Below are positions 29,342-37,995 of a DNA stretch of 56,694 nt, in pieces. The DNA is from Paraperlucidibaca sp. (GTDB lineage Bacteria; Pseudomonadota; Gammaproteobacteria; Pseudomonadales; Moraxellaceae), in assembly GCA_018066805.1 (NCBI GenBank), contig JAGPVX010000040.1:1-56694 (forward strand). The letters run 5' to 3'. How positions within the stretch are numbered: position 1 is the stretch's first letter; every line of letters begins with the position of its first letter. The position numbers and the translations under genes are program-made. The notes below the pieces were generated by a model. The model made no database searches, had not been told where the DNA came from, and worked only from the letters and a program-made list of their open reading frames with translations.

Positions 29342-30082
29342 TTAAGCCTCACTTTTAGGCGTGCGACGCTTACGCATACGGATGTTGAGCATCTCAACCA
29401 TTACCGAGAATGCCATTGCGCCGTAGATATAGCCTTTAGGCATGTGCTGGCCAAAGCCTTCGGCGATGAGCATGGTGCCAACCAAAACCAAGAATGCTAA
29501 TGCCAACACCTTGATGGATGGGTGATGGTCAACAAACTCGCCAATCGGTTTAGCGGCAAACATCATCACAATTACCGACAAGACAATGGCGATCACCATG
29601 ATGCTGACATCGTCTGCCAAACCAACCGCCGTGATGACAGAGTCGAGCGAGAACACGATATCAATAATGGCAATTTGCACAATGATGGCGAAGAAGCTGG
29701 CGCCAGCTGCCGAGGCGGCGTTCGTCACTTGAACATGCGCTGACTCACCTTCAACGGTATCGAAAATCTCAGTTGCCGATTTCCAGAGTAGGAATAAGCC
29801 ACCGCCAATTAGGATCAGGTCGCGCCCAGTGATCGCAATGCCAGCGAGTGTCACCAATGGCTCGGTAAGACGCATAACCCACGTGATTGACAGTAGCAGC
29901 GCAATACGCGAGACCATAGCCAAGCCTAGGCCAAAAACACGAGCTGCTTGGCGTTTTTCAGGCGCGACTTTATTGACCAAAATGGTCAGGAAAATAATAT
30001 TGTCGATGCCTAGCACAATCTCTAAGAGACTGAGCGTGGCAAGGGTGATCCAAGCTTGTGGGTCAGCAATCCATTCAAACAT
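29342..30082 (-). CDS. TerC-family integral membrane protein
   Basis: A 246-residue protein with seven or so hydrophobic segments and the TerC signatures EIVLGIDNIIFLTILVNK (about residues 21-38) and IDIVFSLDSVITAVGLADD. The paired acidic residues in these segments are thought to bind divalent metal. Relatives of this size (YgdQ type) are implicated in manganese export during protein secretion. It lies 8 bases downstream of ppnP and converges on crcB across a 3-base gap. Confidence 0.93.
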   Translation of the reverse strand: MFEWIADPQAWITLATLSLLEIVLGIDNIIFLTILVNKVAPEKRQAARVFGLGLAMVSRIALLLSITWVMRLTEPLVTLAGIAITGRDLILIGGGLFLLWKSATEIFDTVEGESAHVQVTNAASAAGASFFAIIVQIAIIDIVFSLDSVITAVGLADDVSIMVIAIVLSVIVMMFAAKPIGEFVDHHPSIKVLALAFLVLVGTMLIAEGFGQHMPKGYIYGAMAFSVMVEMLNIRMRKRRTPKSEA

Positions 30083-30090
30083 AGCGGTTC

Positions 30091-30402
30091 TCAGGCAAAG
30101 TGGCAGATATAGTCTAGGGTTTCGAGCGTTTCGATTTCAAAACTGGAGTTCGCTGGCACGTCAAACGAGCTGCCGTCGCGATAATCAGTCCAAGTATCTG
30201 AGCCAGCGAGTAGAACTCGGCAATGGCCGGCGGTGATTTCCATGATCTCAGCTGCTTGTGTGGTGAAGGTAAGCGTTGAGGGCAAAATCACACCTAAAGT
30301 TTTGCGTGTGCCATCAGCCAAAATAATGGCATGACTGACACAGCGGCCATCAAAGTAGACGTTGGCTTTTGTCATCACAGTGACGTTGTCAAACTGACTC
30401 AT
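30091..30402 (-). CDS. ppnP: Pyrimidine/purine nucleoside phosphorylase
   Basis: A 103-residue single-domain cupin protein (former DUF1255, E. coli YaiE). It starts [20 protein letters not shown] and contains [18 protein letters not shown], then [12 protein letters not shown]. PpnP cleaves several nucleosides with phosphate. Length and motifs fit the family closely. It is first in a two-gene unit with the TerC gene. Confidence 0.95.
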   Translation of the reverse strand: MSQFDNVTVMTKANVYFDGRCVSHAIILADGTRKTLGVILPSTLTFTTQAAEIMEITAGHCRVLLAGSDTWTDYRDGSSFDVPANSSFEIETLETLDYICHFA

Positions 30403-30528
30403 GGGCTGCTCCGGAGCAGAACGATTGATGGTGCGGATTCTAGGGCTTCGCAGAGGAGGCGCAAAGGCCTGTCACTAAATAGTCATAAAAACTTAATCTT
30501 GCTGTCGTTGGACTATCCAGTCACTGTC

Positions 30529-31224
30529 ATGCTCGAGCAGCAGACTGCTCGCATGAAAAAAACCAAAGAGAAGCCTAATGCAGTAAATTTCTCATGGCAG
30601 GCCGCCACTCAAGACCCTGTCATGCTCCCCAACAAGCCCTATGTGCAGATGCGTGATCAGCTTAAAACAGGTGATTTAATATTGTTTTCTGGGCGAAGCT
30701 TTGCGGCACGTCTAGTGCGTGGTTTGACTGGTAGTAGATGGTCACACGTCGGTCTCGTTGTGCGTTTGCCGGAAATGCCGCAAACGCCTTTGCTGTGGGA
30801 GGCAACGTTGGCAAGCAAGGTGCATGACATCACCGAAGGAAAGCCTTTCGATGGCGTTCAATTAGTTGCATTAGATGATCGTATCGCAAGTTATCAAGGC
30901 TTAGTGGCGGTGCGTCGCCTTCAGCATGTGCAAACGGATGCGCAGGCTCGAGCGCATTTAGAGTCACTTATTGATGAGTGGAGAGCTAAGCCTTATCGCA
31001 ACTTCATTCGCCAACACATCAGTGCTTGGGTGCGCGGAGAAGAGGCGCTGTCGTTCCGCCGAGGCGGGTTTTGTAGCGAGCTCGTCGCTGAGGTTTATCG
31101 CCGCTGGTCATTACTTCCGGAAGATCGCCCGGCTCACCACTACGTCCCTCGCGACTTTGGTTGTGAGAGAGGTGTGCCACTATTGCGCGGTGGCTTATCG
31201 CCCACCTGTCTATTAACAGTCTAG
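30529..31224 (+). CDS. YiiX/YebB-like permuted papain-fold cysteine hydrolase
   Basis: A protein of 231 residues if started at ATG 30529. GDLILFSGRSFAARLVRGLT is followed by WSHVGLVVR with catalytic-type His73. FCSELVAEVYRR carries the nucleophile-type Cys182, after the His in sequence. This His-then-Cys order marks permuted NlpC/P60 (YiiX-like) enzymes, which are thought to cut amide or thioester bonds in lipids or peptides. The frame is open upstream into ppnP, and 30553 is another possible start. No signal peptide is visible, so it is probably cytoplasmic. The substrate is unknown. Confidence 0.8.
   Translation: MLEQQTARMKKTKEKPNAVNFSWQAATQDPVMLPNKPYVQMRDQLKTGDLILFSGRSFAARLVRGLTGSRWSHVGLVVRLPEMPQTPLLWEATLASKVHDITEGKPFDGVQLVALDDRIASYQGLVAVRRLQHVQTDAQARAHLESLIDEWRAKPYRNFIRQHISAWVRGEEALSFRRGGFCSELVAEVYRRWSLLPEDRPAHHYVPRDFGCERGVPLLRGGLSPTCLLTV
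30534..30551 (+). repeat. 7-bp inverted repeat at the YiiX-like start region
   Basis: CGAGCAG (30534-30540), a CAGA loop and CTGCTCG (30545-30551) form a perfect hairpin between the two candidate ATGs at 30529 and 30553. If translation starts at 30553 the hairpin would cover the binding site. If it starts at 30529 the hairpin is coding. Confidence 0.4.
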
Positions 31225-31479
31225 TTTGTTCAATAACGCGCCTATGTAAAACTATTGCCGAGCGCTCAACGTTAATGTTGACGGAGTCTGCTAAAGCAAA
31301 TTTGTAAGGCTCTGCATTCTTGATTGTGTCATCTTTTGCCTTTAACCTTCGCGGCGTCAGTGCCAGGGCGAACCAGCCACGTGCCACGCAGCAACCTGAC
31401 GCTTGGAGCAGCCTTTTAATCTAGCCAAAGCCGGCGTCTAAGGGCTTTTTTCTACTCTCAAACTGAAGGAAGGTTTGTT
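31225..31479 (+). promoter_or_regulatory. Long leader region before the PLP decarboxylase
   Basis: This 255-base gap holds no convincing ORF. CAACGTTAATGTTG at 31267-31280 is a near-palindrome. AAAGCC (31427-31432) can pair with GGCTTT (31443-31448), which ends in a T6 run (31446-31451). That resembles a weak terminator or attenuator 28 bases before the decarboxylase ATG. GGAAGG at 31467-31472 is the ribosome binding site. Confidence 0.35.
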
Positions 31480-32652
31480 ATGCGTTTATCTGACTATTGC
31501 ACCGATGCTGAATGGGCAAAAATTAAAAAAGTAGCCGACGATAAAGAGACTCCGTTTCTGGTCGTCGACCTCGACATCATCAAACAGAAGTATGAAGAGC
31601 TGACTAACTGCTTCCCGAAAGCCAAAGTGCATTACGCACTGAAAGCTAACCCGGGCCAGCCAGTGATCGATCTGCTGCGCGACCTAGGTTCTAACTTTGA
31701 CTGTGCCTCGATGTTTGAGCTCAGCAAAGTGTTGGACTCGGGCGTATCGCCTGACCGCGTTAGCTACGGCAACACCATCAAAAAAGCCGCACACGTAAAG
31801 TGGGCCTATGAGCAAGGCATTCGCTTATTTGCTACCGACTCGAAAGCCGATTTGCAGAACATTGCTGAGTACGCTCCGGGCTCGAAAATTTTTGTGCGCA
31901 TCTTGGTAGAAGGTGGTGAGACCGCCGAATGGCCATTGTCGCGTAAGTTTGGTTGCCACCCTGATATGGCGATCGACTTGTTAGTGCAAGCGAAAAACCA
32001 AGGCTTGATCCCTTATGGCATTTCCTTCCATGTCGGCTCGCAGCAAAAAGACATCGCAGTCTGGGATGCCGCGTTGTCGAAAGTGAAGTATATGTTCGAC
32101 TGGATGAAGTTCGAAGAAGGCCTCGAGTTGAAAATGATCAATATGGGCGGCGGCTTCCCTGCTAACTATATTTCCGAGGTCAACCCGATCAATATTTATG
32201 CGCAAGAAATCCTGCGCTATTTGCATGATGACTACGGCGATGAAGCTCCAGAAATCATCCTTGAACCAGGCCGTTCACTGGTCGGTGAGTCTGGTGTGCT
32301 GGTGTCGGAAGTGGTGCTGATTTCGCGTAAGTCGCGTACCGACTTAAAGCGCTGGGTGTATACCGATGTCGGTCTTTTCCAAGGTCTGATGGAAACCATG
32401 GGCGAGTCGATCAAATACCCCATCTACACTGAAAAAATGGATGAGAGCGACAACAAAGAAGGTAGCGTAGTGCTGGCGGGTCCAACCTGCGACTCCACCG
32501 ACATCATGTACGAAAATGTTGGCTATCATCTGCCCATGAGCTTGGCTCCGCGTGATCGCCTGTATTGGCTGACCACGGGCGCTTACACCAACTCATACAG
32601 TTCGGTTGAGTTCAACGGCTTCCCACCTCTGCAGACTTACTACGTTAAGTAG
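31480..32652 (+). CDS. Ornithine/lysine decarboxylase, PLP fold type III
   Basis: A 390-residue enzyme of the eukaryote-like (alanine racemase fold) amino acid decarboxylase family. HYALKANPG holds the PLP lysine (Lys55). ISFHVGSQQ, MINMGGGFPANY and EPGRSLVGESG bind phosphate and cofactor. GPTCDSTDIMYEN carries the active-site cysteine and substrate-binding aspartate from the partner subunit. It probably makes putrescine or cadaverine for polyamine supply. The ornithine versus lysine preference cannot be read here. Its 3' end overlaps the convergent antiporter gene by 8 bases. Confidence 0.93.
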   Translation: MRLSDYCTDAEWAKIKKVADDKETPFLVVDLDIIKQKYEELTNCFPKAKVHYALKANPGQPVIDLLRDLGSNFDCASMFELSKVLDSGVSPDRVSYGNTIKKAAHVKWAYEQGIRLFATDSKADLQNIAEYAPGSKIFVRILVEGGETAEWPLSRKFGCHPDMAIDLLVQAKNQGLIPYGISFHVGSQQKDIAVWDAALSKVKYMFDWMKFEEGLELKMINMGGGFPANYISEVNPINIYAQEILRYLHDDYGDEAPEIILEPGRSLVGESGVLVSEVVLISRKSRTDLKRWVYTDVGLFQGLMETMGESIKYPIYTEKMDESDNKEGSVVLAGPTCDSTDIMYENVGYHLPMSLAPRDRLYWLTTGAYTNSYSSVEFNGFPPLQTYYVK

Positions 32653-34450
32653 CTTCGTCATTTTGCTCCGATGTGTTGCGCCGTTTGGCGGCGCGCGCAT
32701 CGCTAGCAAAAAGCTCTTCTAGCTCCCGTATCGACTGTTTCGCACTGGCGACCAGCTCGGCTTCATTTTGGTAGATGGCTTGCTGGCGTAGCAGCAAATC
32801 CTCATCGTACTCACGAAAGCGCTTCACGCCAGCCTTGGCATCGCCCTCACTAAAGCCAATCTCTTGCAAGACATCACTAGCAAGCTCCAAGCTGCTGGCA
32901 AAAGTCTCTCGATGTATCAAGTTAACGCCAATATCCATCAAGCGGTAAGAGTGCATGCGGTCGCGTGCGCGAGCATAAATGGGCGTATTGGGGAAGTGGC
33001 GGCGTATCAGCTTGGCGGTATGCACAGACTCGTCTACGTCATCGATGGCGAGCACAATAACTTTGGCTTTGGCTGCTCCCGCGGCAAGTAGAAGTGCGTG
33101 TGAGTCTGGGCGGCCGTAATAGACTTTATTGCCAAATAGACGCACGAAGTCGACTTGCCGAGCGTTACTTTCTAAAGCAACAAATGGGATGTGATGCAGG
33201 CGCAGTACACGCGCAACAATTTGTCCAACGCGGCCAAAGCCAGCAATTAGGACTTCATGTTTATTGTCATTGGGCACTTCATCGTAGCTACGCTCTTGTT
33301 GCACTCCCCATCGGGGCTCAAGTACATGCTCCAAAAGCAAGAAGCCGATTGGCGTCATGGCCATGGAGAGCGTGACCGCAAGCACTAGCATTTCACCCAG
33401 GTGTCGGTCGAGCAGACCGGCTGTTACGGCAGTAGTGAAAACAATAAAGGCAAATTCGCCGCCCTGTGGCAGTGTGACGGCAAGACGAATTGCGGCTTTG
33501 TTGTCGCTGCCATTGAGTCTAGCCAAGAGCCAAAGAATGGCGCCTTTGAGCAGAACTAATGCTGCGGCACCGAGCACAATGACGACAGCCTCTCGGCCCA
33601 GCAATGGCAGGTTGGCCGTCATGCCAACCGTCATGAAGAAGAGCCCAAGCAGCAAGCCTTTGAATGGCTGGATTTGAGCCTCTAGCTCATGCCGGTATTC
33701 GCTATCGGCGAGTAAAACGCCGGCAACAAATGCACCTAACGATGCCGATAAGTGGATTTCGGTCATCAGCCATGTCATGCCCACGATGATGAATAGTCCC
33801 ATGCCGGTGAATAGCTCGGGCGTTTCGCTATTTGCAATGAAGCGAAAAATGGGTCGAACCAGAAATCGGCTGGCGAAAAACAGCGCAGAAAATACCGCGA
33901 CAACAGGCACTAGCTGAGGGCTGTTAATCATCTCGGCAGCATCACCAGAAAGCATGGGAATGATCGCGAGCAGGGGGATTACTGCCATGTCTTGAAACAG
34001 CAAAATAGCAAAGGCTTGGCGGCCGTGTTGGGCGCTGAGTTGGTTTTTTTCAGCGAGTAATTGCAGGGCAAACGCCGTTGAAGACATGGCTAAACCTGCA
34101 CCGATGACTGCGCTAACAATCGGGCTTAGGCCCATCAGCCAGCAAACCAGCGCGATAGCGCTGCCGGTGAGCAGCACTTGTGCGCTACCAAGGCCAAATA
34201 CCGAGCGCCGTAAAACCCAGAGCCGGCTGGGCTCAAGCTCAATGCCGATCAAAAACAGCAGCATGGCGATGCCGAAATCAGCAATTTCTATGACGCCGTT
34301 GGTGTCATGAATAATGCCGATAATATGCGGGCCGATGAGCATGCCAGCGATCATATAGCCGATAACCGAGGGCAGGCCTAGTCGGCGTGAAAGTGGCACG
34401 ATGATAAGTGCGGCGGCGAGAAGCCAGATAATTGATGACGCTGCGTGCAT
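32645..34450 (-). CDS. KefB/KefC-like monovalent cation:proton antiporter with TrkA-N domain
   Basis: A 601-residue CPA2 transporter. The N-terminal two thirds have about twelve membrane segments, with [17 protein letters not shown] and [15 protein letters not shown] near the start. A cytoplasmic TrkA-N (RCK) domain begins at [20 protein letters not shown] (about residue 415) and binds nucleotide. A charged helical tail follows (to residue 601). Such proteins release K+ in exchange for H+ and are often gated by glutathione adducts. I see no separate KefF/KefG ancillary gene beside it. Confidence 0.93.
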   Translation of the reverse strand: MHAASSIIWLLAAALIIVPLSRRLGLPSVIGYMIAGMLIGPHIIGIIHDTNGVIEIADFGIAMLLFLIGIELEPSRLWVLRRSVFGLGSAQVLLTGSAIALVCWLMGLSPIVSAVIGAGLAMSSTAFALQLLAEKNQLSAQHGRQAFAILLFQDMAVIPLLAIIPMLSGDAAEMINSPQLVPVVAVFSALFFASRFLVRPIFRFIANSETPELFTGMGLFIIVGMTWLMTEIHLSASLGAFVAGVLLADSEYRHELEAQIQPFKGLLLGLFFMTVGMTANLPLLGREAVVIVLGAAALVLLKGAILWLLARLNGSDNKAAIRLAVTLPQGGEFAFIVFTTAVTAGLLDRHLGEMLVLAVTLSMAMTPIGFLLLEHVLEPRWGVQQERSYDEVPNDNKHEVLIAGFGRVGQIVARVLRLHHIPFVALESNARQVDFVRLFGNKVYYGRPDSHALLLAAGAAKAKVIVLAIDDVDESVHTAKLIRRHFPNTPIYARARDRMHSYRLMDIGVNLIHRETFASSLELASDVLQEIGFSEGDAKAGVKRFREYDEDLLLRQQAIYQNEAELVASAKQSIRELEELFASDARAAKRRNTSEQNDEAT

Positions 34451-34560
34451 GGCGACCCTAAGTTCAAAAAACTATTATCTTTTTACCATATTAGACCACT
34501 GTCACTGCGCAAATCGTCTGAGCGGTCGGCGAAGGCTGCACGAAAGTGCTGTAAGCGGGC

Positions 34561-34566
34561 TATAAT
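34561..34566 (+). promoter_or_regulatory. Consensus -10 box of the ppa promoter
   Basis: A perfect TATAAT lies 34 bases before the ppa ATG. No strong -35 is visible 16-19 bases upstream. The start of the antiporter gene lies about 110 bases to the left, in the other direction. Confidence 0.55.
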
Positions 34567-34600
34567 ACGCACGTTTTTCGCCCATTCGAGACCGCCTGCT

Positions 34601-35125
34601 ATGAGCTACGCCCAAATCCCCGCTGGTAAAGACTTGCCCAATGATATCTACGTCGTCATTGAGATCCCTGCCAATTACGCGCCCATCAAATATGAGATCG
34701 ATAAAGACGCAGATGCGCTATTTGTCGACCGCTTTATCGGCACCGCAATGTTTTACCCAGCGAACTACGGCTATATTCCTAACACGCTATCGGAAGATGG
34801 CGATCCGCTAGATGTATTGGTAGTGACTCCACATCCCGTCGTGCCCGGCGCTGTTATACGTGCTCGCCCAGTAGGCATGCTGATGATGGAAGATGAGTCG
34901 GGTATCGATGCGAAATTGATCGCTGTGCCGCACGACAAGTTGTCACCACTTTATAAAGAAGTGAAAGAGCACAGTGATCTGCCTGAGCTTTTACTGCGCC
35001 AGATCGAGCATTTCTTTACCCATTACAAAGATTTAGAAGCTGGTAAGTGGGTGAAAATCATGGGCTGGGAAAATGCTGATGCCGCCCGTGCTGAGATCAT
35101 GAAGTCGCTAGCTGCTGCTAAATAA
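34601..35125 (+). CDS. ppa: Inorganic pyrophosphatase
   Basis: A 174-residue family I pyrophosphatase that hydrolyses PPi to two phosphates. The signature [11 protein letters not shown] gives Asp66, Asp68 and Asp71, equivalent to the Mg2+-binding aspartates of the E. coli enzyme. ATG 34601 ([20 protein letters not shown]) matches the family start. The frame is open for 52 more codons upstream, but these span the TATAAT box and are not protein-like. Confidence 0.98.
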   Translation: MSYAQIPAGKDLPNDIYVVIEIPANYAPIKYEIDKDADALFVDRFIGTAMFYPANYGYIPNTLSEDGDPLDVLVVTPHPVVPGAVIRARPVGMLMMEDESGIDAKLIAVPHDKLSPLYKEVKEHSDLPELLLRQIEHFFTHYKDLEAGKWVKIMGWENADAARAEIMKSLAAAK

Positions 35126-35164
35126 GCTTCGCTTGCATGGCTGAGCGTTAAGCGCTTGGTCAAC

Positions 35165-35206
35165 AAAAGCCCGTCACATGGTGTTTGGCCAGTGACGGGC
35201 TTTTTT
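35165..35206 (+). terminator. Terminator after ppa
   Basis: A perfect 13-bp stem (35165-35177 with 35192-35204, core GCCCGTCAC/GTGACGGGC) is followed by a T6 run at 35201-35206. It begins 40 bases after the ppa stop. Confidence 0.92.
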
Positions 35207-35233
35207 GTGAACAATGAGTCACAAATTATTCGC

Positions 35234-35258
35234 TATAGTGGTAAGATTGTCCGACAAT
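35234..35258 (+). promoter_or_regulatory. -10-like box and palindrome before the phasin-like gene
   Basis: TATAGT at 35234-35239 is a 5/6 match to a -10 box. ATTGTC (35246-35251), one base and GACAAT (35253-35258) form a perfect palindrome just downstream of it, where a repressor could block transcription. The 112 bases from there to the start codon show only the ribosome binding site AGGAG. Confidence 0.4.
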
Positions 35259-35370
35259 ATTTGCGTTCATTTTCTAGGCACTTCCCTATGATGGCTACCA
35301 AGGAGATCGGCCGGCGCAAGCAAGGCATAGATCTCCACTACCAACCATCGTGTGAAATAGGAGATTTATC

Positions 35371-35772
35371 ATGGGCGAACTCAAAAATATCGTTACCGAA
35401 CAGCAAGACGTTTTAGTGCGTGTTAAAGATGCTGGTCGTCAAGTCGCAATGGCCGGCTTGGGCTTAATCGAAGTGCTGAAAAGCGAAGGCGAAAAGCTAC
35501 AAGCTATCGACTTCAATGCTAAAGCTGAAGAGCTGAAAGCAAAAGCACTAGAAGTGAAAGAAAAGCTAGTTGCTATCGACGTTAAAGCTGAAGCTGACAA
35601 ACTGCAATCGGTTGATGTGAAAGCAAAAACTGAAGAGCTGAAAGCTAAAGCACTGGAATTGAAAGGTAAGTTGGCTTCTGTTGATGCCAAAGCTGAACTC
35701 GACAAACTGCTGGCCGACGTGCAAAAGCTGTTCAACGAGTTAGTTGCTAAAGGTGAAAAGCGCGCTGCGTAA
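35371..35772 (+). CDS. Phasin-like coiled protein with two 35-residue tandem repeats
   Basis: A 133-residue, nearly all-helical protein with very high Lys, Ala, Glu and Leu content. Residues 19-43 (KDAGRQVAMAGLGLIEVLKS and on) resemble the N-terminal segment of phasin-family polyhydroxyalkanoate granule proteins. Residues 42-76 and 77-111 are two tandem copies of a 35-residue unit (KLQAIDFNAKAEELKAKALE and KLQSVDVKAKTEELKAKALE), and KLLADV starts a third. No signal peptide or membrane segment is present. It has its own promoter-like region and a terminator, so it is monocistronic. No pha genes are in the window, so granule binding is inference. Confidence 0.75.
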   Translation: MGELKNIVTEQQDVLVRVKDAGRQVAMAGLGLIEVLKSEGEKLQAIDFNAKAEELKAKALEVKEKLVAIDVKAEADKLQSVDVKAKTEELKAKALELKGKLASVDAKAELDKLLADVQKLFNELVAKGEKRAA

Positions 35773-35804
35773 GCCCGCGTGTTCTGAATGGTAATACCCT
35801 TTTT

Positions 35805-35831
35805 GGGGCGACGTAAGTCGCCCCTTTTTTT
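35805..35831 (+). terminator. Terminator after the phasin-like gene
   Basis: GGGGCGAC (35805-35812) and GTCGCCCC (35817-35824) form an 8-bp GC-rich stem with a GTAA loop and a T7 run at 35825-35831. It works for the plus strand. The GST gene on the other strand ends 9 bases beyond. Confidence 0.92.
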
Positions 35832-35839
35832 GTCTAAAA

Positions 35840-36811
35840 TTAAGCCATTGCCTCATCTAGACCGTTGAGATGACTGTTGGCGCTTGCGCGTTCTTCATTG
35901 CTCAGTGCCTGCCAGCGTTGCAAAAGTACCTGCCACGATTTGGCGGGATATTTCTGTGCCGGCTGGGTAAACTCATGGCCTTGAATATGAGTTGTAAAGG
36001 TCTCGCCGTTAGCAGCATTAGCGCGAGCCCATGGCAAGTAAGTGTGCAGCAGCAAGTGGTCTAAAAGCGGCGTCAGAGTTGAGGCTAGTTTCGACCATGG
36101 CGTGTTATCGCCAACATGGTTATCTGCGCCAGCCATTACCGAATCAACCCAGCGATGAATATTTTTCAATTTAGCTAAGCGCGCACGCGGTGTTGGATCA
36201 GTGAGCAGCTCATAAAAAATGCAGGCAAGGCCGAAGTCGGCAAAGGAGATCGCGTCGCCAAAAATAAAGCGATGCTCGCCTAGATGTTGGTCAAGTCGGA
36301 GCGCCGTCTCATCTAACTGAGCCTCAATGGCCTCAGCATTATCGCTAGTGCAGCCCAAAGGTTCGCGCCGCGTCATCAAAAAAGCCGCTATTTTTTCAGC
36401 ATAGGCAGTTGGGTCTTGGTCTGGCCCAAGGCTGGCAATCGCGATGCGACGTGATGCATCTATGCGATCGGCTTCATAATTCCACCGGTAATGAAACATG
36501 GCCTTAATAAGCCATTCATCTGCGGCTTCTTCGAGCGCGTAGGCAAGAAAATTCAGCGCTGGGTCGGAAAGTTGGGCGCTAGGGCTAGGATGCGCTTGCT
36601 CAAGAAAATTCATGATTGGCGTGGAGTCTTGCAGGCTGTCGCCAGCTGGCGTGACTAGCAATGGAATGATCGGCAGCTTAGCTTTTTCGCGAAAGGCCGG
36701 TTCATTGTCTTTATTGCGCACCAACCACTCATACGGCAGGTTTTTATAACGAAGTAGTGCCCGCACTTTTACTGAGTAGGGCGACACGTCAATGCCAAAC
36801 AGTTGATACAT
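35840..36811 (-). CDS. Glutathione S-transferase family protein
   Basis: A 323-residue protein. The N-terminal thioredoxin-like domain (about residues 1-77) begins MYQLFGIDVSPYSVKVRALL and contains LPIIPLLVTPAGDSLQDSTP, where the cis-proline and the glutathione-binding Asp-Ser lie. The C-terminal helical domain includes HRFIFGDAISFADFGLACIF. It is about 100 residues longer than classical bacterial GSTs. The substrate is unknown. Confidence 0.88.
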   Translation of the reverse strand: MYQLFGIDVSPYSVKVRALLRYKNLPYEWLVRNKDNEPAFREKAKLPIIPLLVTPAGDSLQDSTPIMNFLEQAHPSPSAQLSDPALNFLAYALEEAADEWLIKAMFHYRWNYEADRIDASRRIAIASLGPDQDPTAYAEKIAAFLMTRREPLGCTSDNAEAIEAQLDETALRLDQHLGEHRFIFGDAISFADFGLACIFYELLTDPTPRARLAKLKNIHRWVDSVMAGADNHVGDNTPWSKLASTLTPLLDHLLLHTYLPWARANAANGETFTTHIQGHEFTQPAQKYPAKSWQVLLQRWQALSNEERASANSHLNGLDEAMA

Positions 36812-36934
36812 ACATCCGCCTATATTCAGACAATCGGTAGGCCTAAGGCTATGGGGTTTTGCTCGTCTATGGAATAGGCTAGGTCCATGCGACTCGTGAG
36901 ATGAGCTGATAACAATAAAATCAGGAAGATTATT

Positions 36935-37927
36935 ATGAAGAAAATAATGCTGGCCTCGGTGGCTGCGCTTTCACTTAGTACTGCTGCGCAGGCCCAAGCC
37001 CAGACCTTATGTATGTATGACCCTATTGGCGCGCAAGGCGCTGCTTACGCACTAGCTAAGGATTACGCCTTAGCGGCGAAACAATGGGGTGCCAAAATTG
37101 AGCTGAAGGCATATACCGACGAGCGCGTAGCCGCGGAAGACTTCAAGGCTGGTCAGTGCGACGGCGTTGGCATTACAGGCCTGCGTGGTCGCCAATACAA
37201 CGCCTATGTCGGCAGTATTGACTCCATCGGTGCCGTGCCTTCATACGACCACTTGCGCACTGTGCTGCAAGTCCTAGCCTCACCGGCTAGCGAAAAATCC
37301 ATGGTGGTTGGCCAATATGAAGTAGTGGGTATCTTCCCATTGGGCGCAGCCTATGTTTTTGTGCGTGACCGTGCGATCAATTCGATTGAAAAAGCTGCTG
37401 GTAAGAAAATTGCCGTTTTAGATTTCGATAAATCACAAGCGCGCATGGTGCAACAACTTGGCGCACAGCCAGTTGCTTCCGACATCACCAACTTCACCAC
37501 CAAATTTAACAATGGTCAGGTTGATATCGTGGTGGCGCCAGGTATCGCGTTTAAACCATTCGAAATGTACAAAGGCTTGGGCACAAAAGGTGCGATTTAT
37601 CGTTTCCCATTAGTACAGCTGACTGGCAACTTGATCATCCGCCCCGATCGTTTCCCTGCTGGCTTTGGTGCCAAGTCACGTAAATATATTTTGACGCAGC
37701 TTGATACCGCGCAGCGCACCATTCAGCAGGCTGAGGACGGTATTGCTGAAAAATACTGGCTAGACCTCACGGCTGAAGACAAGGCCAAGTACACGTTGAT
37801 GATGACTGAGGCACGTGTGCAAATGACCAAAGAGGGCTTCTACGATAAGAAGATGTTGAACTTATTGAAAAAGGTTCGCTGCAAGTTTGATGCAGCTGCT
37901 GCTGAGTGTGCCAATAACGTTGAGTAA
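36935..37927 (+). CDS. Putative periplasmic solute-binding protein
   Basis: A 330-residue exported protein. The signal peptide spans about residues 1-20 or 1-22 (MKKIMLASVAALSLSTAAQA). The mature part resembles TRAP-type or related binding proteins (DYALAAKQWGAKIELKAYTD, GKKIAVLDFDKSQARMVQQL, NNGQVDIVVAPGIAFKPFEM). Five cysteines lie in the mature part. It may belong to the family annotated as putative solute-binding protein (DUF6091), which is from memory. AGGAAG precedes the ATG. No transporter membrane genes are adjacent, so the ligand and partner are unknown. Confidence 0.78.
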   Translation: MKKIMLASVAALSLSTAAQAQAQTLCMYDPIGAQGAAYALAKDYALAAKQWGAKIELKAYTDERVAAEDFKAGQCDGVGITGLRGRQYNAYVGSIDSIGAVPSYDHLRTVLQVLASPASEKSMVVGQYEVVGIFPLGAAYVFVRDRAINSIEKAAGKKIAVLDFDKSQARMVQQLGAQPVASDITNFTTKFNNGQVDIVVAPGIAFKPFEMYKGLGTKGAIYRFPLVQLTGNLIIRPDRFPAGFGAKSRKYILTQLDTAQRTIQQAEDGIAEKYWLDLTAEDKAKYTLMMTEARVQMTKEGFYDKKMLNLLKKVRCKFDAAAAECANNVE

Positions 37928-37949
37928 GTTGTTCGGCATAGTTAGTTGA

Positions 37950-37980
37950 AATAAAAAGCCCACATCGTGGGCTTTTTATT
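37950..37980. terminator. Bidirectional terminator after the binding protein gene
   Basis: A perfect 14-bp stem (37950-37963 with 37967-37980, core AAAAAGCCCAC/GTGGGCTTTTT) has an ATC loop. A and T runs on either side serve both the binding protein gene and the convergent nuclease gene. Confidence 0.92.
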
Positions 37981-37995
37981 GCGTACTTTATGTGT

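Noticed and set aside
31019-31387. 122-codon minus-strand ORF overlapping the YiiX-like gene and its downstream gap
   Set aside because: Most of it is antisense to the well-supported hydrolase, and the composition is not protein-like.
34445-34600. 52-codon upstream extension of the ppa frame
   Set aside because: It crosses a consensus TATAAT promoter box, overlaps the start of the divergent antiporter gene, and has no family similarity.
35156-35416. 86-codon plus-strand ORF between ppa and the phasin-like gene
   Set aside because: It runs through the ppa terminator and into the phasin gene in another frame, and has no protein-like features.
35439-35735. Ser/Ala/Phe-rich minus-strand ORF opposite the phasin-like repeats
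   Set aside because: It is a low-complexity shadow of the Lys/Glu/Ala-rich repeats on the other strand.
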